Both the position numbers and the translations under genes were made by a program. From NCBI GenBank assembly GCA_025667525.1, contig CM046875.1, forward strand, positions 435,934,617-435,998,616: a stretch of DNA of 64,000 nt, written 5' to 3'. Origin of the DNA: Glebionis coronaria. Lineage: Eukaryota; Streptophyta; Magnoliopsida; Asterales; Asteraceae. Below the pieces are notes generated by a model that did no database searches, had not been told where the DNA came from, and saw nothing but the letters and a program-made list of their open reading frames with translations. Of this stretch, positions 46,620-57,003 are shown one piece after another. The stretch's first letter is position 1. The number at the start of each line of letters is the position of its first letter.

Positions 46620-47258
46620 AGCACCTTCATTCTATTTTTATTTGTTCAAAGTTTTAGGTTTTATATGATGTTTATGTGACTTGTGTGATAATTGCTTGTT
46701 TGTTGGTTTAAGTGTTAAATATTGCTTATATAGATCTTTTATGCATATTTAGATAGCTTAGGTTTGATTTGGTTGAGTTTTGTGTTAAGTTGCTTTGAAA
46801 ATTTTGATTTCAGTCATTATAAAGGGGTGTTTGGATTTGTGTTTTAATCTGATTGTGTGGCTAATTTGTGAAGCAAAAACGTGTTAAATACTTTCAATAG
46901 GGTAGAAATTGGTAGTGTGTAGTTTTGTTTTCAGTTTGGTACAAGTTTGAAGCAAAGTGAGTGATAAAAAAGGGAAAAGGATAGCATAAAACTGCATAAT
47001 CATTTTTCTGCTCATTTTATGAAAAATTTGCTCATCAAGTCTTGTTAATTGTTAGATCTTAGGGTGTTTAAGGTTTGTTGATTGATTTTATGCCATGTGT
47101 TTAGTTTGTGTGCAAGTAATCTGACCTAGAATCTCATTATTGTGCCAAGAATATCAGCAACTTGCTCTCAGACCCACATTTAGCTTAATCAGAACTTTTT
47201 GGCTTATTTCTGCTTGATTCTTGCTTGTAACTTGCTGATTTTTGTGATTTTCTTGACT

Positions 47259-47282
47259 CCTTGTACTCCAAAGAGTACAAGG
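47259..47282 (+). promoter_or_regulatory. Second LTR leader hairpin, element E
   Basis: CCTTGTACTC-CAAA-GAGTACAAGG, a perfect 10-bp stem in both LTRs (59525-59548). K has a different stem sequence between the same flanks GACT and GGTGCC. Confidence 0.5.
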
Positions 47283-47512
47283 GTGCCCCCTTTGTCCAAC
47301 AATTCACCACAAAAAGCAGGATCAAGCCCTCTTGATCACAGTCTTCACTTGTGAAGACTTTACATTTGTTCATCAGTCAACAAGTCCTTGTCTGGGCACG
47401 TTTTGGTTTAATCTTGCTTATTTCTTGATTATTTTAGCATTGTGTTTGTATTTTTGTGCTTACTAAGGTTACTGGATTTAAGTTTAAAAAGAAAAAAAAA
47501 GAAAAGTTTTGT

Positions 47513-47592
47513 AAAAAGTTCACCCTGCCTGGACTCGAACACGCGACCTTGCGTTCCAAGGAGTAGCGTGCTTACCAGTGATCCAGATGACT
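47513..47592 (-). ncRNA. Antisense tRNA-like Pol III module in element E 5' LTR
   Basis: Minus strand: A box TGGATCACTGG (47585-47575), 33 nt, B box TGTTCGAGTCC (47541-47531), TTTTT (47517-47513). The stems of a tRNA are largely lost, but both internal promoter boxes remain. The 3' LTR copy (59780-59859) keeps both boxes and the T-run. Confidence 0.5.
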
Positions 47593-48795
47593 TTTTACGT
47601 TTATACTTCATTTCATTAATTACTTAAGGTGTTTTGTTTTTAAGCTTATTTAAGTTAACAGCTTTTAAATAAGCAGTTTCCTGCTTATTTCTTTTAGCTT
47701 TTTCAAGTTTAGCATTTTTCCTAGGTTTATATTAGGGTTGTTGATTTTTCTGAGCAAAAATTAGATTTTTCCCTTTATTATTTTATTTATTAGGATTATT
47801 TTAAATTTAATTTTTAGAAAGTCATTTAAAAATAGTAAGAAGTAATTTAAAAATCTGGAAAAATAATTTTTAGGTTTTTAATCATACTTTTGAGGTTTAC
47901 AGCTTATTAGGTTTTCAATTTAGCTTATTTTTAATTTTATAAGATTTTAGGATTTTTAAGCAACTTTAAAATTTAATATAAAATTATTTAATAGGTTTCA
48001 GAAAATTTGGTTTGCATTTTTGTTTTAGTTACATTACTTAGGATTTTTGGTAATTTTTTAGAATTTATTTACAAACTTTTTATTTTTTTGAATATTTTAA
48101 TATTATTTTATTATTAAAATTTGAAGTTTTATTTTTTCTTGTTTTTACATTTTTCCTAGGTTAAGGACATTAAATTAGGAGTTTTGTCACTTTCCAAATA
48201 TTTTTTAGACTTTTCAATTAATTTCTAGAATTAATTTAAGATTTAATACATTTTAATAGTTTTTAAGGGTTTAAAAATAGTTTAATTTGGTTATAAAATT
48301 TTTAAAAATAGTTTTTAGCTTAATTAGGATATTTTTGAGGTTTACAAACTATAAAATCTTGTTTAGGGCTTTTTAATAATTAAAAGTGATTTTTAGGGCT
48401 TTAATTAGCATTAAAAAGTCATTTTCTAATTAATTAAAAGGTTTTAGCAAGTTTGGATTTTTTGTAAACTCTTAGAATATTATTGGGGATTTTTAGTAAT
48501 TTTTAGGAATCTTTAGGTTAAAATTTTAATTTTGGCACTATTTACGGTTTTACGTTTACGCCTTTTTCGTCGTAGTTTAATTCATTTTCGTAACCGTCTT
48601 TCTCTTCTAATCCCATTTCTTTCTCAATCAATATAATCACAAACATTAATCAACTCTTAACACAACGCACTTGCCTCCTCGAGAACGAACTCACTTACTT
48701 GGGGTCATTCACACACGGTTTTCCTAAATCGTCGTGCACTTGCCCTACTTTGTGCATCCTTTTCCTAAAGGTGTACAAAACTACCAACATCATTT

Positions 48796-48813
48796 TGGCG
48801 CCGCTGCCGGGGA
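48796..48813 (+). promoter_or_regulatory. Element E primer binding site, Athila/tRNA-Asp type
   Basis: TGGCGCCGCTGCCGGGGA, four bases after the LTR (from the second T of CATCATTTTGG). One base differs from the usual Athila site. Confidence 0.9.
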
Positions 48814-49532
48814 GGCGTGTTGTGTTTTGGTTGAACCATTGTTGTTTTTATATATAGCCATAATTAGCTAATTGTATTAGTAGCACTCTACTAATACGTA
48901 TTATCGTTTTTCGTTTTTTGTGAATATTATTACTATACTGTATACGTAGAACAATAAATTTACAAGTACTCCAAATACGTGAGAAATCACAACCTTGACT
49001 TGGGAGGTCATTACCCAATCATTGTATTCGAATCTCAAACCAAAGAAAAAGGCAAAAATAGATAAATACTTTCGTGAAGCTCGATTTTGAGAAATACAAA
49101 CTATAAGGTGGGTATAAGGCGGTTGTATTTCACGACCTAAAGGAAAAAGGCTCTTAAGTGCTTCGCGCCGCCTCGTTTCCTCCGCTTGCTTGTGCGTATT
49201 TTGATTTTGAAAGCTAATCGAGGGTTTTGCCGCCCAAAGTATTACTAAGTATCATATATATTTTCTTGGTTTCATTTGATTAAACCCTCTTGAACGATTT
49301 GGTGTTCCACCATCGTTCTAAAGTCATCGAAGGCGTTCACTTCACGTGTTCGTTTTCATTCCTTGAGGCTTCTTTAAGCGAGAGATTTGATTAAGGAGGA
49401 GATTTGTAGATTTGTGTCTACTAATACATTCCAAAAATCCAAAAAAGTAAAAACAATCAAAAACCAAAAAAAAAAAAAACAAAACACCAAAAAGAATCTT
49501 CTTTGCTCGCCTTCTCGTTGTACGTGACGTTT
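48814..49532 (+). other. Element E untranslated leader
   Basis: Contains the block shared with G and H (about 49138-49200, with AAGTGCTT and CCGCTTGCTTGTGCGTAT) and an A-rich stretch just before gag. No ORF. Confidence 0.65.
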
Positions 49533-51425
49533 ATGCAAACTCGCTCTAAAGCAAGACGTGCTCGTAAACGAAGAAACAAATCACTCACTCCTACTAGTGA
49601 GGAGTCTCCTATTGACGAACCCATTGTAGTGAAAGAAGCACGCATGGCTAATCGAACTATGATGGAGTTGCTTCAAGCACCCACTGAGGGTTATGGAGAA
49701 GCGATTGTGATTCCTGCTATCCTTGCGGAGAATTTTGAGGTTAAGACGGGTTTATTGTCCATGAATCAAAACAACAAGTTTCGAGGTGACGAAAAGGACA
49801 ACCCTCATAACCACATTCGCCAATTTAATCGTCTCACCGCCACATGCAAGTTTAAGGATGTTTCAAACGAATCGATTAAGATGATGCTTTTTCCGTATTC
49901 CTTAGCGGGGCCCGCAAAAATTTGGTTAGAGAAAGAGCCACCCAATTCTATATTGATGTGGAAGGATCTCGTTTCAAAATTCGTGAACCAATTTTTTCCG
50001 CCCTCTAAGACTACGCACTTGAAAAACGAGATTTCAAAGTTTTCGCAAGAGTATAATGAGAGTTTTTCAACGGCTTGGAATAGGTTTAAGGAAATGTTGC
50101 ACGAATTTCCTCATCATGGTTTTTCTGACTTGCATCAAATAGACACGTTTTACAATGGCTTGAACGATCATGAGCGTGATTATCTTAATTCCGCCGCGGG
50201 TGGTAATTTCTTGTGTAAGACGGTCGAGGAAGCATTGTTAATCATTGAGAATAGGTCTAAGGTGTATAGTCCTCGTAGCACGTCGAGTGTTCGTAAGACT
50301 TCGTCTTCATTTAAAGTTGGTGAACAACCCGCTCCCGCTATGATTAAAGCGGTTGAGGTTTCTTGTATGTATTGTGGTGGAGCTCATGATTATTCCGAGT
50401 GCATTACTAATGGTGGTAACACTTCGAGTGCCTTCGCGGCCGCGGGAACTTATAACCAAAACGGTCAAGTTCCTCGCACTAATCAATTGACTCCACCGGG
50501 TTTTTCACCAAATCAAAATGCTAACAATTATCGAAACAATCAAGTTGGTTACCAAAGCAATCAAAGGAACAATTTTAAGGGTAATAACAACTATGGGAAT
50601 CAAGGGAGTAGTAGTAGCCAATTGCAAAATCAAAATCAAAACCGTAATTTTCAAAACACGAGTCAAGGTCTTCAAAATGCTTACACTAAAGAACTTCCAA
50701 TGGACTTTGTGAATTACGCCACGGCAAAAGATAATATTTTGGAAAACATTCAAGAGCAATTGGCTAATCAAGCTAGGGACACGGCTAAGAACGCAAAGGA
50801 GTTAGCTAATTTTGTTAAGGAAAATCTAGCCATGAGAAATGAATTGAAAAATGATTTTGTTAACCAAATTCGAGGTCAAAACAACAAGATAGAGCAAAGT
50901 TATGCTAGGCTTGAACAAAGAATTGACCAAAAAGCCGCTAGCCAAGATTTGAAGTTTAATAGTCAAGATGTTAAGCTTAACGCCATTTTAGAAGCCGTCA
51001 TAGGGAACAAAGCCTCTACTTCGAGTAGTTTGCCTAGCAACACCGTTTCAAACCCGAAGGGAGAGATGAAAGTGATTACCACACGTAGTGGTAAGACACT
51101 TAAGGAACCGACTCCTCAACCAATTACTCCAACGGTGGAGGAAATTGAGGAAGAGCCCGAGGTGGTGGTCGAAAAGGAGCATACTTCAATCCCACAAAGT
51201 ACCGCTCATGCCACACCTACGGTTGACCCATCACCCATATTGGAACCCGAGATTCCAAAGGCTATGCCTATGCCCCAACCCACACCACCCTTGCCTTACC
51301 CATCGAGACTTAGGAAGGAGAAACGACAAGAGCGCGACAACTACCAATTTGAGCTTTTTATGAAAATGTTTCGTGATTTGCACTTTAATGTGAGTTTCGC
51401 CGATGATTTGGTCATGATGCCTTGA
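49533..51425 (+). CDS. gag: Athila Gag (element E)
   Basis: Structural protein that packages element RNA. The Met at 49533 (M-Q-T-R-S-K) is preferred over an in-frame Met ten codons upstream, because element H gag also begins M-Q. Basic N-terminus R-A-R-K-R-R-N-K. The hallmark N-R-T-M-M-E-L-L-Q-A-P-T-E-G-Y-G-E-A-I opens the capsid-like part (from residue ~40), which includes F-P-Y-S-L-A-G-P-A-K-I-W and A-A-G-G-N-F-L. A knuckle C278-x2-C281-x3-H285-x4-C290 follows, then an Asn/Gln-rich region and a Pro-rich acidic stretch before protease. The frame stops at TGA 51423-51425 and continues in the same frame, so gag and pol were one ORF. The stop may derive from CGA by C-to-T change. Confidence 0.93.
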   Translation: MQTRSKARRARKRRNKSLTPTSEESPIDEPIVVKEARMANRTMMELLQAPTEGYGEAIVIPAILAENFEVKTGLLSMNQNNKFRGDEKDNPHNHIRQFNRLTATCKFKDVSNESIKMMLFPYSLAGPAKIWLEKEPPNSILMWKDLVSKFVNQFFPPSKTTHLKNEISKFSQEYNESFSTAWNRFKEMLHEFPHHGFSDLHQIDTFYNGLNDHERDYLNSAAGGNFLCKTVEEALLIIENRSKVYSPRSTSSVRKTSSSFKVGEQPAPAMIKAVEVSCMYCGGAHDYSECITNGGNTSSAFAAAGTYNQNGQVPRTNQLTPPGFSPNQNANNYRNNQVGYQSNQRNNFKGNNNYGNQGSSSSQLQNQNQNRNFQNTSQGLQNAYTKELPMDFVNYATAKDNILENIQEQLANQARDTAKNAKELANFVKENLAMRNELKNDFVNQIRGQNNKIEQSYARLEQRIDQKAASQDLKFNSQDVKLNAILEAVIGNKASTSSSLPSNTVSNPKGEMKVITTRSGKTLKEPTPQPITPTVEEIEEEPEVVVEKEHTSIPQSTAHATPTVDPSPILEPEIPKAMPMPQPTPPLPYPSRLRKEKRQERDNYQFELFMKMFRDLHFNVSFADDLVMMP

Positions 51426-52505
51426 TTTGCCGCTAACTTTAAGAGTATGTTGAACAACAAGGAGAAATTGCACCGAATGTCTAGTTGTTCGTCGGTTTAT
51501 CTTAATCGCATACCTCAAAAAGTCGGTGATCCCGGTAAATTTTTGATCCCTTGTGCCATTCAAGATATGGAAGAATGCTATGCCTTGGCCGATCTTGGTG
51601 CTAGCATTAACTTGATGCCACTTGCAATCTTCAAGTCGCTCAATCTTCCTAATCTTACTCCTTCACGAATGTCTATTGAGTTGGCCGACCATTCCACGAT
51701 TCTTGCATGTGGTTTGGCGGAAGACGTTTTTGTGAAAGTGGGGAAGTTCTACTATCCCGTAGACTTTATCGTTGTCGATATCCCCACGGATCCTCAAGTT
51801 CCTCTTATTTTAGGTCGTTCGTTTTTAGATACGTCTATGGCTTTAATTGATGTTCATGCTAGAAAGATCACCTTACGTTTCAACGACGAGGAACTTGTTA
51901 TAAACGCAACTCAAAATTCTCAACTTTCTCATTTTTATTCCGTTGCTACCATAAACCTCGTTGATATGATCGACGTGGTTTGCGAGGAATTTTCACAAGA
52001 AGTTTTAGGGTTTGGTGATGAAGAAACTAGTGGCAATCCCACTATGTTAGATCCAATTCTTGATAATTCGACACCAACCTTCACTCCTTTCGAAGGTGGT
52101 GGTTTTACGTTGGAAGAATTCGATGTTCCACGTACTTGTGACGAAGACCTCGACAACGATGAGGACTTCTCGATTATCAAGGATTTTCTCAACGATTTCC
52201 CATTGCCTCCACCCGAGGAGGTTATGAGTATCGAGCCCAAATCTTCACTTGAGGAACCACCTATTCTCGAGTTGAAAGATTTACCTCCTCACCTCGAGTA
52301 TGTCTATTTGGAGGAGGACGACAAGTTGCCGGTTATTATTGCGAAAGATCTTTCGAATGACGAAAAAACCGCACTTGTCGATGTTCTTAAGGATCACAAA
52401 GGGGCGATTGCGTGGAAGTTATCCGACATTAAGGGAATCGATCCCAAGTTTTGTACCCACAAAATCTTAATGGAGGAGGATTTCAAGCCAACAATCCAAA
52501 GTTAA
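51426..52505 (+). pseudogene. pol: Athila pol: protease segment (element E)
   Basis: Same frame as gag. The aspartic protease active site D-L-G-A-S is at 51591-51605, preceded by I-P-C-A-I-Q-D-M-E-E-C-Y-A-L-A and followed by the hydrophobic V-P-L-I-L-G-R-S-F-L, the expected flap/C-terminal elements of a retropepsin. After it comes a ~200-residue acidic linker ending in W-K-L-S-D-I-K-G-I-D-P-K-F-C-T-H, the usual start of the RT domain. A TAA at 52503-52505 interrupts the frame; one C-to-T change from CAA (Gln) would explain it. The segment probably served as part of a polyprotein. Confidence 0.9.
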
Positions 52506-54044
52506 AGGAGGGTGAACCCCAAAATTCACGACGTCATCAAAAAGGAGGTCCTTAAACTCCTTGACGCGGGAATGATTTACCCTATTTCCGATAGCCCTTG
52601 GGTGAGTCCTATTCATTGTGTCCCTAAAAAGGGAGGGATGACCGTTGTGCCAAACGATGCCAACGAGTTGATTCCCACTAGACTCGTGACCGGATGGAGA
52701 GTGTGCATTGACTATCGTAAGTTGAATGAAGCCACTCGAAAAGACCATTTTCCCTTGCCCTTCATGGACCAAATGTTGGAGCGTCTTGCGGGAAACGATT
52801 TCTATTGCTTTTTAGATGGTTTTTCCGGTTACTTCCAAATTCCCATCGATCCTCGTGATCAAGAAAAAACTACGTTTACGTGTCCATATGGAACGTTTGC
52901 CTATCGTAGAATGCCATTCGGACTTTGTAATGCACCGGGAACTTTTCAACGATGCATGATGGCTATTTTTCATGATATGATCGAGAAGACGATGGAAGTC
53001 TTCATGGATGACTTTTCCGTGTTTGGTGATTCTTTCACTTCGTGTTTGTCGAACCTAGAGAGAATGTTAAAACGTTGTGAGGAAACCAACCTTGTGCTCA
53101 ATTGGGAAAAGTGTCATTTTATGGTTAAGAGTGGAATCGTCTTAGGGCACAAGGTCTCGAAAGCGGGGATTGAGGTAGATCAAGCTAAGGTAGACGTCAT
53201 CGCTAAATTACCTCATCCCAAAACCGTCAAGGGAGTTAGGAGTTTCCTAGGCCACGCGGGCTTTTATCGACGATTCATCAAGGATTTCTCGAAGATTTCT
53301 CGACCCATTACACATCTTCTTGAAAAAGAGGCACGTTTTGTCTTTGACGAAGATTGTGTACGAGCCTTTGAGATCCTTAAGAGGAAACTTACCGAAGCTC
53401 CCATTCTTGTTGCTCCAAATTGGAACCTCCCCTTTGAACTTATGTGTGATGCTAGTGATTACGCTATTGGGGCCGTTTTGGGGCAACGTCATGATAAGCA
53501 CTTCTTGCCTATTCACTATGCTATCAAGACGATGACCGAGGCTCAACTTAAATACACTACAACGGAAAATGAGTTCCTTGTCGTGGTGTATGCATTTGTG
53601 AAATTCCGACCTTATCTCGTCTTAACGAAATGCATAGTGTATACGGACCATTCGGCTATTAAGTATCTTATGGCAAAGCAAGATGCTAAGCCGAGATTAC
53701 TTCGTTGGATTCTCCTCCTTCAAGAATTTGATCACAAAATCGTTGACAAAAAAGGAGCCGAGAATCTAGCGGCCGATCATCTCTCTCGTTTGGAAGATCC
53801 TCACCAAAGTGTTTACGAGCCTAAGGAAATCACCGAAACATTTCCGCTCGAGACACTTGGTGTAGTGAATTCTAAGCTTGATTCTTCTACCCCATGGTTT
53901 GCGGATTTTGCAAATTACCATGCGGGTAACTTCATCATTAAGGGTATGACGACTCAAGAAAAACGAAAATTCTTTCGTGACGTCAAGTTCTACTTTTGGA
54001 ACGACCCTTACTTGTTTCGAACTTGTGCGGATCAAATCATCTGA
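52506..54044 (+). pseudogene. pol: Athila pol: reverse transcriptase and RNase H segment (element E)
   Basis: [49 protein letters not shown] and the catalytic F-M-D-D at 53001-53012 (the gypsy form of YxDD). RNase H: first Asp in [11 protein letters not shown] (53448), Glu in T-T-E-N-E-F (53565), Asp in Y-T-D-H-S-A (53646), and A-A-D-H-L-S-R-L near the end. All catalytic residues looked for are present. A TGA at 54042-54044 follows A-D-Q-I-I; CGA (Arg) to TGA is the likely event. The Met at 52512 is internal, not a true start. Confidence 0.93.
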
Positions 54045-55181
54045 CGTTGTGTTTTTGGCACCGAAGCTTCTAACATCCTTAGAGCTTGCCATGAGGGACC
54101 CACGGGTGGTCACCACGGTGCTAATCTCACGGCTAAAAAGGTGTTTGATGCCGGCTTCTTTTGGCCTACTATTTACCGAGATGCACAAGATCTGGTGAAG
54201 TCGTGTGATGCATGCCAACGACAAGGAAAAGCCTCACAAAAAGATGAAATGCCACAAAATATCATTCAAGTATGTGAGATCTTTGACGTTTGGGGCATAG
54301 ACTTTATGGGGCCGTTCCCATCATCTCGTGGTAATAAGTACATTCTCGTTGCGGTTGACTACCTTTCTAAGTGGGTGGAGGCAAAGGCCTTGCCCACCAA
54401 TGATGCTCGTGTGGTAGTTAAGTTCTTGAAAAGTTTGTTTGCTAGGTTTGGAACCCCTCGTGCTATCATAAGCGATCGTGGAACCCATTTTTGTAATGAC
54501 CAATTTGAAAGGGTTCTAAAGAAATATGGGGTTAAACATCGTCTTTCTACGGCTTATCACCCACAAACGAGTGGGCAAGTCGAGGTTTCAAACCGAGCGT
54601 TGAAGAGGATCTTGGAGAGATCCGTTGGGGAAAACCGACAATCTTGGTCGGATAAGTTAGACGATGCTTTATGGGCCTTTAGGACCGCTCATAAGACGCC
54701 CATTGGGTGCACTCCCTATAAGCTTGTGTATGGAAAGAATTGTCATTTGCCTATAGAATTAGAACACAAGGCTTATTTGGCCCTAAAGCATTGTAATGAT
54801 GACATGGAGACCGCGGGAAAACACCGGAAAATGCAATTAAATGAATTGGATGAATTAAGGGATATTGCTTATGAAAATTCATTGATTTATAAAGAGAAAA
54901 CTAAAAAGTTGCATGATTCTAAAATTAAAAACCGGGTTTTTAACATTGGGGATCAAGTTTTACTTTTTAATTCAAGATTGAAAATATTTTCCGGTAAATT
55001 GAAATCCCGTTGGTCCGGTCCATTCACCGTGACTCAAGTGTTTCCGTATAGGACCATCGAGCTAGCTCAAGATGATGGTCCTAACTTCAAGGTGAATGGA
55101 CATAGGTTGAAGCACTAATTTGGCGGGGAAGTTCCATCCTTGAACTACCTCGACCAAGTCACCTTCCCCAATGATAATTAG
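54045..55181 (+). pseudogene. pol: Athila pol: integrase segment (element E)
   Basis: Zinc domain HHCC: His at 54090 and 54111, C-D-A-C at 54204 and 54213. Catalytic triad: Asp in G-I-D-F-M-G-P (54300), Asp in I-S-D-R-G-T-H-F (54474) and Glu in G-Q-V-E-V-S-N (54582), giving a DD35E arrangement. The C-terminal domain runs through [12 protein letters not shown] to G-H-R-L-K-H. A TAA at 55116-55118 replaces the Tyr codon found in element A. The family stop is TAG at 55179-55181 after F-P-N-D-N. No chromodomain. Confidence 0.93.
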
Positions 55182-55193
55182 TATTGAGGGGAT

Positions 55194-55213
55194 CGAGTCG
55201 AGCTCATGACTCG
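55194..55213 (+). promoter_or_regulatory. Post-ORF stem-loop, element E copy
   Basis: CGAGTC, loop GAGCTCAT, GACTCG: a perfect 6-bp stem 12 bases after the family stop. ACGAGGTGCCTCGT, a second palindrome, follows. Confidence 0.55.
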
Positions 55214-55549
55214 GTAATCAAAAACGAGGTGCCTCGTGGGGGAGTCCCATGCTTATCCTATGTACATATTATCGCTTTCTAATGTAGCTTACGTGTGGGG
55301 ATTTGTGCCCTCCCAACCTTTGTTCTGTGGTTGTTTGTGATATGTGGTTTTTAGATCATGATCTTCACGATTGGAGCCTCTCGTATTCGTTTTATGGGAG
55401 CACTCGATCGTTTGCTTTGGAGACATTTCTCAATATCCATGATATATCCTTTGATGTTCTAACCTTAGGTTTTTAGCACACTTCATAAATGGCTATTAAT
55501 TTATTGGTTACACCCTTTCCATGCTAGATTAGGCATTCGACTACGTCTT

Positions 55550-55618
55550 TAGTATGGGGGTGTTTGCACCCCTAGACTCGAAACATTGAGGACAATGTTT
55601 AACTTTAGTATGGGGGGT
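55550..55618 (+). promoter_or_regulatory. Internal PPT-like repeats flanking a hairpin, element E
   Basis: TAGTATGGGGG at 55550 and 55606, the same word as the terminal PPT at 56991. Between them AAACATTG-AGGA-CAATGTTT (55581-55600), a perfect 8-bp hairpin. Confidence 0.55.
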
Positions 55619-57003
55619 GAATAGATACTTGCCTTGCCAAACCTTCACGCTTTCCAAAGTTTATCTTTTTGTTTATCGTTTTATTGCAAAATAAGGCTAA
55701 AAAAGGCCAAATTTTAAATTTTTTCTCATGTTTATAAGTGTTTGAAGACACGAATGTAGATTTTCCGATGGCGAGAATAAGAGTAATTTTTGACTCGACC
55801 GTGCGTGTTGAGCACTTAGCTTTGATTCCTTAACTACACATTAGGCTAAGTCTCTTAAATGAGGACGAGAAATGATAGAGTTAATTATAAGTTACTATGC
55901 TAAACGTAGAGTACTCGTATTCTTTCAAAAACTCATGTGTTCTTGTTATTTGCTTATTCTCCCTTCGCTTGTAAATATTTTTTGCTTAATAAATATTGAC
56001 TTAGCGGTTTAGTTAGGATTGTTGGGTTTCTAGTCTTTTCTAGTAGCTTCCGTGTAATTAAATTGGGAAGACATTAAGGTATCGCCAGCGTCACGGTTTT
56101 GAAGTATTGGCACCCTAATAATCGAAAGCTTCACCCAATAATAAGATTTCAAGTGCTCACCTAAATCAAGCAAACAATTTGAAGCCCCACAAGGCCTAAA
56201 ATCTATGCAAAATTGAAAGTGAATCAAGCCTTAATCTTCGAAGCTTTAAAGATCCAAAATTCGCTTTAGCGTGAGGATATACGTCTTTGGCTAATAAAAC
56301 CACCGATGAGGCGGATAATAAAAGGCAAGGCAAGACCGAAGTCATAATAAAAGCTTCATGGCGAAGTTGATTAAAAGATGGAGGTAAACCAAAGATAATA
56401 AGGCCCTTCCGTTAGGGGGCGTATAAAAGTCTTGGTAATAAGTCTCATGTTCAAAACCGTTATAAAACCGTGTTTATCGATTCTTCTTGTCAACTTAATT
56501 TTTTAACATCGTTGTCTATTAGGAGGGGTTATTGATTTGATGGTCTTAGTTACACCGTTAGGACTCTATTTTTAGACCTAAATCTCTATTATCGCATAAG
56601 TCAACAATGTATCCTCGTGAAACATTCAAGACAAAATAAAATATAAGAGATACAACTTAGGAATAATGGGAGAATAAGTACGTGATTAGGGCATATGAGT
56701 AGTGTTAGCATTACTAACTTATAATGACAATGATCTCGTTGCACGCTTGGCATGGAATTAGGGTGAAAATCGAGGACGATGAAATTATTTCTAACGAAGC
56801 ATTCACGTGTTCTTATTCTATGAACCTAAACGTCCCATTTTGCGATGAAAATCATACATTATGTCTAAAACGCAAGTAGTAGTAATAGTAGTAGTGTAGC
56901 TAGTTTATGATTTCAATAAAGTGAATAAAATGAATTTCGGAGATGCTATGATACTTTATTCTAGCATTGCGTGAGGACACGACAATGGTTTAGTATGGGG
57001 GAG

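Larger units (their letters stand above)
44739..48792 (+). repeat. Element E 5' LTR (4054 bp)
   Basis: Starts TGATGAGACTGC, ends ACCAACATCA. Terminal hairpin GATGAGACT (44740-44748) with AGTCTCATC (44761-44769). Degenerate GGTCCCT-core repeats at 44990-45220, CACGTCA words near 45417, TATA at 45990. Leader hairpins at 46372-46400, 46574-46614 and 47259-47282. Antisense tRNA-like module at 47513-47592, then a T-rich tail. Confidence 0.93.
55182..57003 (+). other. Element E 3' untranslated region
   Basis: No env-like ORF. It has the post-ORF stem-loop (55194-55213), PPT-like copies at 55550 and 55606 around a hairpin (55581-55600), and the terminal PPT TAGTATGGGGGAG (56991-57003). From 55612 on it is nearly identical to the internal part of K. 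Confidence 0.75.

Noticed and set aside
51231..51563. Antisense ORFs over E gag-pol
   Set aside because: They are shadows of the well-supported plus-strand frame with its catalytic motifs.
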